DNA of 64,000 bases, from positions 121,576 to 185,575 of the forward strand of contig NZ_JANGCG010000004.1 of assembly GCF_024462815.1 (NCBI RefSeq). Reading direction: 5' to 3'. This document shows positions 7,189 through 14,816 of the stretch, piece by piece. Numbering within the stretch: the stretch's first letter is position 1; each line of letters begins with the position of its first letter. The notes beneath the pieces are model-generated. The model was not told where the DNA came from and did no database searches. It was given only the letters and a program-made list of their open reading frames with translations. Source of the stretch: Gemmiger formicilis. GTDB lineage: Bacteria; Bacillota; Clostridia; Oscillospirales; Ruminococcaceae. The position numbers and the translations under genes are program-made.

Positions 7189-7536
7189 ATTCCAGTTGAT
7201 ATTCCACTTATTTTAGGAAATTTAATAACTATTATATTTGATTATCAAATTCTTCGCAAACCCTTGAAAACACTAAGTTTGTAGCAAGTGTACTTTCCCT
7301 TACTCTTTCCCTTGTGTTACATTCTCCCATTAGCTTTCATGAACCTTAATATGGGAAAAATTAAGGGAAAGAAAATTTCATAACACAGTATAACATATAA
7401 GATTCTTTGGAATTGTAAACCACAAGTAGCCTGTATGCTTTATTTTACATACAGGCTACTTAATCAAAATCACCATAATTGATCAAGCAAGTTTTTTTAA
7501 TATACCGCGGAGTCATTTTCGCTCGATCTTTCATCG
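7189..7536. other. AT-rich intergenic stretch with two large hairpins
   Basis: No gene is visible. An imperfect inverted repeat spans 7305-7371: CTTTCCCTT pairs with AAGGGAAAG, and further in CTCCCATTA pairs with TAATATGGGA. A perfect 14-bp stem, AAGTAGCCTGTATG (7424-7437) with 7448-7461, lies downstream. The second hairpin is 75 bases beyond the stop of the minus-strand HAD gene and may be its terminator, although no clear T-run follows on either strand. Confidence 0.5.
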
Positions 7537-8172
7537 CTAATTAAATTTCTCTGAAGTGATAGCAGATAACAGATTGGCAGGTTTTTCTAAAAAATAATCT
7601 GCTTTTATGTGCTTATTATGACTGCCCCATACTGCTAAAGCAAAATCAATTCCCGCATTTTCCGCACATTTACTGTCATATTTGCTATCTCCGATATAAA
7701 GTACTTTCCTATGGTCTGTTTTTGATAATTCCACATATTTCAAAATCGGTGCGGCATTGGGTTTATGTTCCTGTGTATCGTCTGCACATATGATTGTTTT
7801 GAAATAATGACTGATACCAAACGGACAAAAATCATGTGTAAATTCTTCCCTTGTCTTTGATGTGACAATCCCCATTTCATAATCCAGACTTAGAAGATTT
7901 TTCAATAATTCAACGATTCCGTCAAATACTTTAATGCTATTTGTATAGTTACGCATATTTTTATCCCATAATTCTATCGCATAGGAAGTGTCTTTTATCG
8001 CAAGTTTTTTCAAAGCGTCTGTTCCTGTAATCCCTAACGCAAATCTTAGTTCAGAACATGGTATCTCTCTCCCGGACAATCCCTTTATAGTTTCCTGTAA
8101 AGAATGTAATACAGCATATTCCGTATCAATCAGAGTGCCGTCAATGTCAAAAACGATATGCTTATACTTCAT
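7537..8172 (-). CDS. HAD-superfamily hydrolase, phosphoglycolate phosphatase-like
   Basis: This is a 211-residue protein. ATG 8172 was chosen because GGTGG-type RBS sequence precedes it; a start nine codons upstream is possible. Motif I is FDIDGTLIDTE (nucleophile and acid aspartates), motif II is GIVTSKT, motif III lysine is in HKPNAAPILK, and motif IV is YIGDSKYD. The helical cap is of the Gph/PpaX type. It would hydrolyse a small phosphate ester; the substrate cannot be read from the sequence. Base composition is much more AT-rich than the housekeeping genes around it, pointing to recent acquisition. It follows the AraC gene on the same strand after 102 bases. Confidence 0.85.
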   Translation of the reverse strand: MKYKHIVFDIDGTLIDTEYAVLHSLQETIKGLSGREIPCSELRFALGITGTDALKKLAIKDTSYAIELWDKNMRNYTNSIKVFDGIVELLKNLLSLDYEMGIVTSKTREEFTHDFCPFGISHYFKTIICADDTQEHKPNAAPILKYVELSKTDHRKVLYIGDSKYDSKCAENAGIDFALAVWGSHNKHIKADYFLEKPANLLSAITSEKFN

Positions 8173-8274
8173 GCTGCCACCTTTCCCTGTCTGTATCAAA
8201 ATAACGTATCACCCTGCATGGATTTCCTATCATTATAATGCAAAAGGAATAGAAAAAATATTTCTTTTCTGCCC

Positions 8275-9186
8275 TTATCTATCACTATTCTGCCATTTTC
8301 TCCGATATTCTGTGGGTGAACAATGTGTGTATTCTCGAAAAACCTTTCCAAAATAACTGCTACTCCCCAAACCGCACTCATGGCTGATAACGGTAACTGC
8401 TTCCTGCCCCTTTGCTAGCATCTGACAGGCAGCTTGCAGACGGTAAGCCTTTATATACTCTATGGGTGTCATGTGCAGACAGTCATGGAACACTCTATAA
8501 CACTCCCTTTCGCTTAGGTATGCTGCTGCCGCAAGTTCCGGGATAGAGATTTTCTCTCTGTAATGTTCGTGAATATATATCATCATCAGCTTTATTTTAT
8601 CGTTGCTTTTATTATGTTCCCCCTTTTTTTCACGCATAGGACGGGATAGTTCAAAAAGCATGAGCCATATTTCTGTTAGGGTTTCCCGCAGTTTTATTTC
8701 ATATCCAAATTCATCACTGGATAAACGAAATGAAGCGGCAAGCAGTTTCAAAATCCTTTCTTCTTCTGCATTGCCTGGAAAAAGCGGAATTACCTCAATC
8801 TGTGGGGCTGTTATGATAGGCGCAATATATTTTTGTTCAATCCTGCTTCCCTGTTCCCCGGCAAGTAGGGAAACATCGAAAATATGAAGTAGCTGTATAT
8901 TCTTTTCTTTCTGCGATATTGCTTTTGTCATATGGAGTACATTGGAATTTACTATGCCGCCGCTTCCAGCCGGAAACAACAGTTTTCCTCCCGGCGTATC
9001 ATATTCAATGCTACCACTTTCCATATAAAAAAGTTCCACTGTCTTGTGCCAGTGCCACGGTACATAATGTCCGATATACTTGTCAAGTTCTGCCCTTGAA
9101 GCGATATAGGGAAAATCTTTTTCAAAACCGGGAAGCAGTTCTTCCTTGCTTCCAGTATAAAATTCAATGCTATGGATATTTTTCAT
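8275..9186 (-). CDS. AraC-family transcriptional regulator
   Basis: The 303-residue protein has an N-terminal cupin-like sensor domain (about 25-150), with HYVPWHWHKTVELFYMESGS as the sugar/effector-pocket strand, and a C-terminal pair of helix-turn-helix motifs (about 200-300) ending SPTEYRRKW. It probably controls the HAD gene downstream or a gene lost from this region. It is AT-rich like its neighbours. It has its own promoter (TTGACA, 18 bases, TATATT) and is transcribed away from the XRE gene. Confidence 0.9.
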   Translation of the reverse strand: MKNIHSIEFYTGSKEELLPGFEKDFPYIASRAELDKYIGHYVPWHWHKTVELFYMESGSIEYDTPGGKLLFPAGSGGIVNSNVLHMTKAISQKEKNIQLLHIFDVSLLAGEQGSRIEQKYIAPIITAPQIEVIPLFPGNAEEERILKLLAASFRLSSDEFGYEIKLRETLTEIWLMLFELSRPMREKKGEHNKSNDKIKLMMIYIHEHYREKISIPELAAAAYLSERECYRVFHDCLHMTPIEYIKAYRLQAACQMLAKGQEAVTVISHECGLGSSSYFGKVFREYTHCSPTEYRRKWQNSDR

Positions 9187-9233
9187 GTCTGTTCACCTGC
9201 ACATCTGCGATTTTGTATCTGCTTTATGGATTA

Positions 9234-9263
9234 AATATACTAGAATAGCTCGGTAATTGTCAA
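9234..9263 (-). promoter_or_regulatory. Promoter of the AraC gene
   Basis: On the minus strand TTGACA (9258-9263) and TATATT (9234-9239) are 18 bases apart. Confidence 0.7.
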
Positions 9264-9403
9264 TCAATCAAAACAGATTCATTTGGAAGATTATAAAAAA
9301 TAGTGTTAAAAATCAAAGAACAGTTTGTCAAGCGGAATTCGCTGTTTGTGGGGAAGCATTCTCAAGAAAACTGCGCTATACTTTTCTTCGGAGGGATATA
9401 AAA

Positions 9404-9949
9404 ATGGATCAAATCAAAATCGGAAAATTCATAGCCGCCCTGCGAAAAGAGAAAGGTTTGACACAGGAACAACTCGGAGAGAAGCTCGGCGTGACCAACA
9501 AAACCATTTCCCGTTGGGAGAACGGTAACTATATGCCCGATGTCGAAATGCTGTCGCTGCTGTCAAAAGAATTCGGTGTCAGCATCAACGAACTTGTAAG
9601 CGGAGAACGGCTTGCCACAGAGGACTTCCAGAAAGCCGCTGATGATAATCTTGTGACTGCACTGGATAACAGTACATTTACGCTGAAAGAAAAGATAGCG
9701 TTTTTTAAGAAAAAATGGCTGAAAGAACATATTGCAACGATTGTCCTGCACGTTGTGGCGTGGATTGGTATTATCGTATGGACAGCGCAAAAATTGCGAG
9801 GAAGCGATGCATATCCGCTTCTGGGCACAATCGGCAGTATGCTTGCCATACTTTTCTATATGGTACTGCGCAACCGCATGATGATATATGTGGAAGATCA
9901 CGCATATCGGGCAACGCCGGACAAGGAAAACGAAACGAAAAATACCTAA
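9404..9949 (+). CDS. XRE-type HTH regulator with two C-terminal membrane helices
   Basis: This is a 181-residue protein. ATG 9404 has GGAGGG 8 bases upstream. Residues 5-60 form a Cro/CI-type HTH (IAALRKEKGLTQEQLGEKL, then TNKTISRWENGNYMPD). A linker follows, and two hydrophobic segments lie at about 110-130 and 140-160. Such membrane-anchored XRE proteins are common orphan regulators in Firmicutes. The target is unknown. It is AT-rich like the AraC/HAD pair. Confidence 0.85.
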   Translation: MDQIKIGKFIAALRKEKGLTQEQLGEKLGVTNKTISRWENGNYMPDVEMLSLLSKEFGVSINELVSGERLATEDFQKAADDNLVTALDNSTFTLKEKIAFFKKKWLKEHIATIVLHVVAWIGIIVWTAQKLRGSDAYPLLGTIGSMLAILFYMVLRNRMMIYVEDHAYRATPDKENETKNT

Positions 9950-9956
9950 CATCACA

Positions 9957-10268
9957 ACAGTTTCAAAAGGAGAAGATAATCTTACCCTTTTACGCCGGTA
10001 TTGCGGAAAGCTGCATATTGTGTTTTTGCCACAAGTTTTGAATTTTGAGGATGAGTTGGTTCGATACACGGATGTAAAAAATGCTGCTGAATTGACACAG
10101 AGCAGAAGCATCCGGAATTTCAAAACCGACTTTTGCAAGTCGAAAGCAAAGGACTGCCGGGCTATGCTGGAGAGGCACAGGCTGAACACCAAACAGCTTT
10201 GGACAACGAAAGTTCCGGAAATATTCTCGTTTGCAGCAGGGAACAGCGACCAGATAAAAGTGAAGTAG
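9957..10268 (+). pseudogene. Open frame without a start, possible gene remnant
   Basis: An open frame of about 100 codons runs from the end of the XRE gene to a stop at 10266-10268 (readable stretch RYCGKLHIVFLPQVLNFEDE, later RAMLERHRLNTKQLWTTKV). It has no own ATG with an RBS, and I do not recognise it. A good terminator follows at 10283. It may be the tail of a lost gene, or chance. Confidence 0.3.
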
Positions 10269-10282
10269 AATCGTAAAGCACG

Positions 10283-10325
10283 GAGTACCCAATGCGCACT
10301 TACGCAAGCAGTGGGTACTCTTTTT
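10283..10325 (+). terminator. Intrinsic terminator
   Basis: GAGTACCCA (10283-10291) pairs with TGGGTACTC (10312-10320), followed by TTTTT. It closes the AT-rich accessory stretch. Confidence 0.85.
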
Positions 10326-10708
10326 GACTTATAAAAAATTGACGTTTAGGGGTCTTAGGGTCTGCCCTGACAAGTGGGCGTTTGGTACACCAAATGCCGT
10401 GCTTGCTGGTACTATTCTGTAGCTGATGCACTGCAGAGAAAATTGACCTTAACCGCAGCTTTGGAAGCCTGCTGAAGATAAGAAACCACAACGCCATAAA
10501 GCACAAAATCGGGCGTTTCTCGACAAAGAGGAACGCCCGGCCATCAGGGGTTATTGATAGAGTGAGTTTTAAAGTTATCTCCTAGCGGTTTTGCCTTGCA
10601 TCGAAGTGCCTTTTCCCCACGGCCCTGAGCTGCTGTGGGTAAGAAGCACAAAAGAAACAAGACATAGAAAGGTTTTTTGTCACAGATGCGGTTGTTTTGT
10701 CAAAAGCC
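10326..10708. other. Intergenic stretch without a supported gene
   Basis: It holds a hairpin with an 8-bp stem (CGGGCGTT 10510-10517 with AACGCCCG 10532-10539). Short ORFs exist on both strands, but none has an RBS or recognisable motif. The composition is intermediate between the AT-rich island and the GC-rich backbone, so it may contain decayed sequence. Confidence 0.35.
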
Positions 10709-10737
10709 TTGCAAAATATGCGATTTTGTGTTATTAT
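10709..10737 (+). promoter_or_regulatory. Promoter ahead of the 3D-domain gene
   Basis: TTGCAA (10709-10714), 17 bases and TATTAT (10732-10737). Transcription would start near 10744, leaving a leader of about 157 bases. Confidence 0.6.
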
Positions 10738-10743
10738 TTTAGT

Positions 10744-10901
10744 CCAAAAACGCAAAGACCACAATACAATAACACATCGCTGTCGCAAGTATGGTTCAGC
10801 AAGCGCTGATTTTTGCTGCGCAGCAAAAGCATTTATCCCACAGCAATTATGGCGTCGGTTCTTGTGGGCCGACGCCTTTTCTATGCAAAAAGGAGGCTTG
10901 T
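10744..10901 (+). promoter_or_regulatory. Structured leader with terminator-like hairpin (candidate attenuator or riboswitch)
   Basis: The leader contains a GCTGCGCAGC palindrome flanked by T and A runs (about 10810-10828) and a perfect 8-bp terminator-like stem, GGCGTCGG (10851-10858) with CCGACGCC (10869-10876), followed by TTTT. It ends just before the RBS AAGGAGG. CCCACA (10837-10842) can pair with TGTGGG (10863-10868), which lies in the loop of that stem, giving an alternative fold. I could not match it to a known riboswitch class; c-di-AMP (ydaO) RNAs, which often precede wall hydrolases, have consensus blocks that I do not see here. Confidence 0.45.
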
Positions 10902-12035
10902 ATGGCCTTATCCGTAAAAACAAAAGAGCATATCCGCCGCCGGGCGGCGGTGCTGGGCCCCAAGTGGGGCGCACTGCTGGGCGGCGCGGCGGCGCTGGCG
11001 CTGGCCATCGGATTTACCGGCACGGCGCTGCGGTTCGTCACGGTCGCGGACTCCCACGGTGGCACAACCCGCATCCTGACGGCGTCCACCGAGCTGGAGG
11101 ACGTCCTGCAGAAGGCCGAGACCCCGGCCTTGGGCGAGAACGATGAAGCCGTCTGGACGGAAACCGCGGACGGCGAACGGCTGGACATCCTGCGCGCCTA
11201 CACGGTCAGCATCACGGCGGACGGCAGTGAGCAGACCATGACGCTGACCGGCAGCCACACCGCCGCGGAGCTGCTGGCGGCGGCGGGCGTGGCCTACACG
11301 GAGGATGACATCCTGACCCCCGGGGCGGAGGAAATTGTCCCCGAGGGCAGCAATGTGACGTTGCAGCGCGTAAGCTACGTGGAGTACACCGTGAACGAGA
11401 CAATTCCCTCCGCGGTCGAGAGCCTGCCCACAAGCCTGCTCTACCGCAAGCAGGACAAGGCACTGACCGTGCAGGAGGGCAGCGACGGTCTGGACACGGT
11501 CAGCTACCGCGAGACGTGGGTGGACGGCCAGTGGGCCTACACCGAGGAGCTGAACCGCGCCACGCAGATTGGTATGATTCCCACCGTGCAGAAGGTCTAT
11601 GGCGAGCAGGTTCCTGTCTCGTCTTTTGTCGGGCCGGAGATTGTGGACGGTGCGCCCGCCGAGGGTGTGGCCGCAGTGTACACGAACCAGCGCTCCACCG
11701 GGTATTCGGCGTCGGCCACGGCCAAGGGGGCCAGCGGCCGCCGTTTGACCTACGGCACCGTGGCGGTCAACCCCAACATCATCCCCTATGGCTCACTGAT
11801 GTACATTACCAGCGATGACGGTCAGTTTGTCTATGGCTACGCCTACGCCGCAGACACCGGCACGGCGATGATGCAGGGGACGGCGTTTATTGACCTGTAC
11901 TATGAAACCTATGATGAGTCGGTTACAAGCGCGGTAATCCCGGTAACGGTCTACGTGCTGGACGATGAGACCGCCGCGCAGTATAAAGAGCAGAACGATG
12001 CGATTCTGGAAGCGGACACGGTGGTAGGGCGGTAA
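10902..12035 (+). CDS. Secreted G5/3D-domain cell-wall protein (YabE/YocH-like)
   Basis: This is a 377-residue protein. ATG 10902 follows AAGGAGG by 6 bases. A membrane segment at about 24-44 probably acts as signal-anchor. Next come ubiquitin-like DUF348 repeats (TASTELEDVLQKA; HTAAELLAAAGVAYTEDD) and a G5-like domain (about 165-250). The C-terminal 3D domain, with double-psi barrel aspartates, reads NPNIIPYGSLMYI, then YAADTG and IDLYYETYDES. Proteins of this build are muralytic enzymes (Rpf/YocH/YabE group) acting on peptidoglycan at the surface. It stands alone between a structured leader and the upp terminator, so it is probably controlled through the leader. Confidence 0.88.
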   Translation: MALSVKTKEHIRRRAAVLGPKWGALLGGAAALALAIGFTGTALRFVTVADSHGGTTRILTASTELEDVLQKAETPALGENDEAVWTETADGERLDILRAYTVSITADGSEQTMTLTGSHTAAELLAAAGVAYTEDDILTPGAEEIVPEGSNVTLQRVSYVEYTVNETIPSAVESLPTSLLYRKQDKALTVQEGSDGLDTVSYRETWVDGQWAYTEELNRATQIGMIPTVQKVYGEQVPVSSFVGPEIVDGAPAEGVAAVYTNQRSTGYSASATAKGASGRRLTYGTVAVNPNIIPYGSLMYITSDDGQFVYGYAYAADTGTAMMQGTAFIDLYYETYDESVTSAVIPVTVYVLDDETAAQYKEQNDAILEADTVVGR

Positions 12036-12042
12036 AAACTGA

Positions 12043-12114
12043 GGCAAATAATAAATAAGAAATAATAAATAAGAAATAAGGTGGAGTTTTCGCCCGGAGG
12101 GCGAAAACAAAAAG
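12043..12114 (+). repeat. Interspersed repeat, AT-rich tract plus GTTTTCGCCC palindrome (copy 1)
   Basis: A tract of AAATAATAAATAAG units is followed by GGTGGAGTTTTCGCCC and its complement GGGCGAAAAC. The same arrangement lies inverted at 47300-47363. Confidence 0.85.
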
Positions 12115-12143
12115 GCGGGAGGCCGCGCCGGGGAAGGGCATCC

Positions 12144-12165
12144 GGCGGGCAATGCCCGCCCTGCA
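12144..12165 (-). repeat. GTAGGGG-type palindromic repeat (degenerate edge)
   Basis: Core GGCGGGCAATGCCCGCC, followed by CTGCA instead of CCTAC. It lies between the 3D-domain gene and the upp terminator. Confidence 0.7.
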
Positions 12166-12188
12166 TATGCTCCACAAACCAAAATGAA

Positions 12189-12229
12189 AAACGGCATCTG
12201 TACTTTTCATCGTACAGATGCCGTTTTTG
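12189..12229 (-). terminator. Bidirectional terminator between the 3D gene and upp
   Basis: A perfect 13-bp stem (ACGGCATCTGTAC 12191-12203 with 12212-12224) is flanked by A-run and T-run. It ends the upp operon 18 bases after the stop and can stop transcripts from the other side. Confidence 0.92.
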
Positions 12230-12246
12230 TGTGTTTTGCTTTACTG

Positions 12247-12876
12247 TTACTTCGTGCCGAAGATACGGTCACCGGCGTCGCCCAGACCGGGGATGATGTA
12301 GCCGTTGTCGTTCAGCTTCTCGTCCAGTGCGCCGACATAGATGTCCACATCGGGGTGGGCCTCATGCAGCGCCTTCAGGCCCTGCGGGGCGGCAACCAGA
12401 CCGATGAACTTGATGTGCTTGGCGCCGCGCTTCTTGATCTGGCCGATGGCGTCACAGGCGCTGCCGCCGGTGGCCAGCATCGGGTCCAGAACAAAGACCT
12501 CGCGCTCGTTGATGTCGTTGGGCAGCTTGCAGTAATACTCAACCGGCTCCAGCGTCTCCTCGTTGCGGTACATACCAATGTGACCGACCTTGGCGGCGGG
12601 AATCAGGTTCAGCATACCATCGACCATGCCCAGACCGGCGCGCAGGATGGGAACCAGCGCCAGCTTACGGCCGGCCAGAACCTTGGTGCGGGCCAGCGCC
12701 ACAGGGGTCTCGACCTCGACCTCCTCAGTGGGCAGGTCGCGGGTGGCCTCGTAGCAGAGCAGCATCGCAATCTCGCTTACCAGATCGCGGAACTCCTTGG
12801 TGCCGGTGTTGCGGTCACGCAGCAGGCTGATTTTGTGCTGAATCAGGGGATGGTCAACAATTTCAACAACGCTCAT
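12247..12876 (-). CDS. upp: Uracil phosphoribosyltransferase
   Basis: The 209-residue enzyme makes UMP from uracil and PRPP (pyrimidine salvage, cytosol). The family start [19 protein letters not shown], the PRPP-binding loop [13 protein letters not shown] and the C-terminal [14 protein letters not shown] are all present. ATG 12876 was chosen over an upstream ATG because AAGGAGA lies 8 bases before it and the length then fits the family. It is the last gene of the tsaE-tsaB-rpiB-upp operon, 63 bases after rpiB. Confidence 0.96.
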   Translation of the reverse strand: MSVVEIVDHPLIQHKISLLRDRNTGTKEFRDLVSEIAMLLCYEATRDLPTEEVEVETPVALARTKVLAGRKLALVPILRAGLGMVDGMLNLIPAAKVGHIGMYRNEETLEPVEYYCKLPNDINEREVFVLDPMLATGGSACDAIGQIKKRGAKHIKFIGLVAAPQGLKALHEAHPDVDIYVGALDEKLNDNGYIIPGLGDAGDRIFGTK

Positions 12877-12939
12877 GGTCAGAATCTCCTTGCAAATCAA
12901 AATTATTCAGCCTGCCGGGCAGGCAACGAAACATAGGAA

Positions 12940-13392
12940 TCAATGGTTTTCCAGCGCCATCATCTTGTCGATGCGGTTCTGGTGGCGGCCGCCCTCAAAC
13001 TCAGCGTTCAGGAAGGCGTCCACAATCTGGCAGGCAAGGCCTGCGCCCACCACACGGCCGCCCAGGCAGAGCGCGTTGGCGTTGTTGTGGCGGCGGGTGA
13101 ACTCTGCGCTGAAGGTATCACTGCAGCAGCAGGCGCGGATGCCCTGCATCTTGTTGGCGCACATCGACATACCCACGCCGGTGCCGCAGCACAGGATTAC
13201 CAGTGCGCAGCTGCCGTCCTGCACGGCCTTGCAGCCCTTGGCGGCAAAGTCTGGGTAGTCCACGCTGGCGGTGGAATCGGTGCCAAAGTCGGTGTAGGCC
13301 AGACCCAGCTCATCCAGATGCGCCTTGATGGCCTCCTTCAGCTCATAGCCGCCGTGGTCGGCAGCAAGTGCAATCGGTTTTTCAAACTTCAT
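12940..13392 (-). CDS. rpiB: Ribose-5-phosphate isomerase B
   Basis: The 150-residue RpiB/LacAB-family protein interconverts ribulose-5-P and ribose-5-P in the pentose phosphate pathway, supplying PRPP for the neighbouring upp. Family signatures: ALAADHGGYELKEAIKAHL at the start, the cysteine loop LVILCCGTGVGMSMCANK (catalytic Cys), and HNNANALCLGGRVVG. It overlaps the end of tsaB by 11 bases, so translation is probably coupled. Confidence 0.95.
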   Translation of the reverse strand: MKFEKPIALAADHGGYELKEAIKAHLDELGLAYTDFGTDSTASVDYPDFAAKGCKAVQDGSCALVILCCGTGVGMSMCANKMQGIRACCCSDTFSAEFTRRHNNANALCLGGRVVGAGLACQIVDAFLNAEFEGGRHQNRIDKMMALENH

Positions 13393-14095
13393 TATTTTGT
13401 TTCCCCTCGTTCTTTTCGCGTTCGGCGCGCTCGCGCTCGGCCTGACTTAAACGGTGGTAATCCGGCAGCAGGGCTGCGGGCGGCACACATTCGCCGCGCT
13501 CCCACATGGCTTTGGCGGCCAGCGCCACGCCCGCACCCCGCAGAATCTGCAGGGCGGACGGCGCTGCGGCCACGCCGGGCACGCTCTTATAGACATTGTA
13601 GCACAAACTTGCGCCATCGCCAACAAAAAACAGCGGTTTTTTACAGCTTTGGACAAAATTTTCCAAAGAAGCAATGGGCGCGGCGGCATCCTCGGTCAAT
13701 CGGTCGTGGGTGGCAAGGTCAAAGGCACCCCAATACACCTGCCCGCGGCGGGCGTCCTGCGCGCCGATCACCGTGCCCTCGCCCGCAAGGCCATACGCCA
13801 GCGCCGCCATGGTGGAGACGCCCGCGCAGGGAAGCTGCCGCGGCAGGGCCAGACCCTTGATGACCGCCAGCCCGATGCGCAGCCCGGTAAAGCTGCCGGG
13901 GCCGTTGGTCACGCCCAGCACATCCAGCTCATCCACGGTCAGCCCGCTGGCCTTCAGCGCGGTGTCAATCATGGGCAGCAGGGTCTCGCTGTGGGTCAGG
14001 CCATTGTTGCACTGTGCCTCATACAGCAGGGTATCATCCCGCAGCACGGCCACGGCGGCGGTCTTTCCGGCGGTGTCTACAGCCAGTAAATTCAT
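13382..14095 (-). CDS. tsaB: tRNA threonylcarbamoyladenosine biosynthesis protein TsaB
   Basis: The 237-residue ASKHA-fold protein is the non-catalytic partner of TsaD in making t6A37 on ANN-decoding tRNAs. Signatures: LLAVDTAGKTAAVAVL, HSETLLPMID, and GPGSFTGLRIGLAVIKGLA. The charged tail is somewhat long. It follows tsaE by 13 bases. RimI and TsaD, its frequent neighbours, are not in this window; rpiB follows instead. Confidence 0.95.
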   Translation of the reverse strand: MNLLAVDTAGKTAAVAVLRDDTLLYEAQCNNGLTHSETLLPMIDTALKASGLTVDELDVLGVTNGPGSFTGLRIGLAVIKGLALPRQLPCAGVSTMAALAYGLAGEGTVIGAQDARRGQVYWGAFDLATHDRLTEDAAAPIASLENFVQSCKKPLFFVGDGASLCYNVYKSVPGVAAAPSALQILRGAGVALAAKAMWERGECVPPAALLPDYHRLSQAERERAEREKNEGKQNNEV

Positions 14096-14108
14096 ACAAT
14101 CACCTGTT

Positions 14109-14531
14109 TTATTCGTTGTTCGCTATTGTGATTTTTCTTGTGTTCTCGTCCAGACGCTCAATGTGGATCCGGATGGGATTCTCGAGCGCCAGCAGCTCGG
14201 CGCAGTTCTCGCTCCACTCACAGGCAACCACAGCGCCCATGTCCAGATAGTCATAGAACCCGGCGGCGGCCAGATCGTTTTCGGTCTGGATGCGGTAGAG
14301 GTCAAAATGCGCAAAGGGGCGCGGCCCGCGGTAATAGTTCACGATGGCAAAGGTCGGGCTGGATACCGGGTCGGTGCAGCCCAGCCCCTCGGCAATGCCC
14401 TGACAGAACGCGGTCTTGCCCGCGCCCAGCCCGCCCGTGAACGCAATCAGCGCACCGGCCGGCAATGTCTTGGCAAATTCCCGCCCAAGGGCCACGGTTT
14501 CCTTCCGCGAATGGGTCACAAATTCCTGCAT
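14109..14531 (-). CDS. tsaE: tRNA threonylcarbamoyladenosine biosynthesis ATPase TsaE
   Basis: The 140-residue P-loop ATPase works with TsaB and TsaD in t6A formation. Walker A is TGGLGAGKTAFCQG; the family block SSPTFAIVNYY and HFDLYRI follow; the usual CEWSEN motif is present. ATG 14531 was chosen because AAGGAG precedes it by 7 bases; a start nine codons upstream would overlap that RBS. It is the first gene of the operon behind the promoter at 14583-14611. Confidence 0.95.
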   Translation of the reverse strand: MQEFVTHSRKETVALGREFAKTLPAGALIAFTGGLGAGKTAFCQGIAEGLGCTDPVSSPTFAIVNYYRGPRPFAHFDLYRIQTENDLAAAGFYDYLDMGAVVACEWSENCAELLALENPIRIHIERLDENTRKITIANNE

Positions 14532-14582
14532 AAGCAAGCTCCTTGTTCCGGGCCGCATAAATCTGCGGCCATACTCATATAT

Positions 14583-14611
14583 ATTATAGTACAGAATTTC
14601 CCATTTGTAAA
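14583..14611 (-). promoter_or_regulatory. Promoter of the tsaE-tsaB-rpiB-upp operon
   Basis: On the minus strand TTTACA (14606-14611), 17 bases, TATAAT (14583-14588). It is divergent from the promoter at 14626-14654. Confidence 0.85.
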
Positions 14612-14625
14612 ATTTAATCTGTAAG

Positions 14626-14654
14626 TTGGCAAAATCTGTCGATTGCGGTATAAT
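14626..14654 (+). promoter_or_regulatory. Promoter of the SEDS gene
   Basis: TTGGCA (14626-14631), 17 bases, TATAAT (14649-14654). It lies 162 bases before the gene, with a MITE-like element in between. Confidence 0.85.
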
Positions 14655-14665
14655 GATGCTGACTA

Positions 14666-14791
14666 GGGTGTATCTGATAAGTCAAAAGTGCTGGAAAATT
14701 CGCTAAAAAGCAACAGCTGCAAGGATGAGCAACGCAGCAGATGTGTTTTTTAGTAGAATTGAACAGTGCTGAGGACTTTTCTGATACATCC
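14666..14791. mobile_element. MITE-like foldback element 1, TA-flanked, in the SEDS gene leader
   Basis: The 126-bp element has terminal inverted repeats: GGGTGTATCTGATAAGTC at the left and, read from the right end, GGATGTATCAGAAAAGTCC. It is flanked by TA dinucleotides (14664-14665, 14792-14793), as for IS630/Tc1-type or some IS5-group insertions. Its interior is also near-palindromic (CTAAAAAGCAACAGCTGC against the complement of GCAGCAGATGTGTTTTTTAG). It encodes no transposase. Transcribed, it would form one long hairpin. Confidence 0.8.
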
Positions 14792-14816
14792 TAAATAAGA
14801 ACAAGGAGGCTGCCTG

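Noticed and set aside
10744..10901. A c-di-AMP (ydaO) or c-di-GMP riboswitch
   Set aside because: Neighbour type and hairpin fit, but I could not find the conserved sequence blocks of either class, so only a generic candidate is reported.
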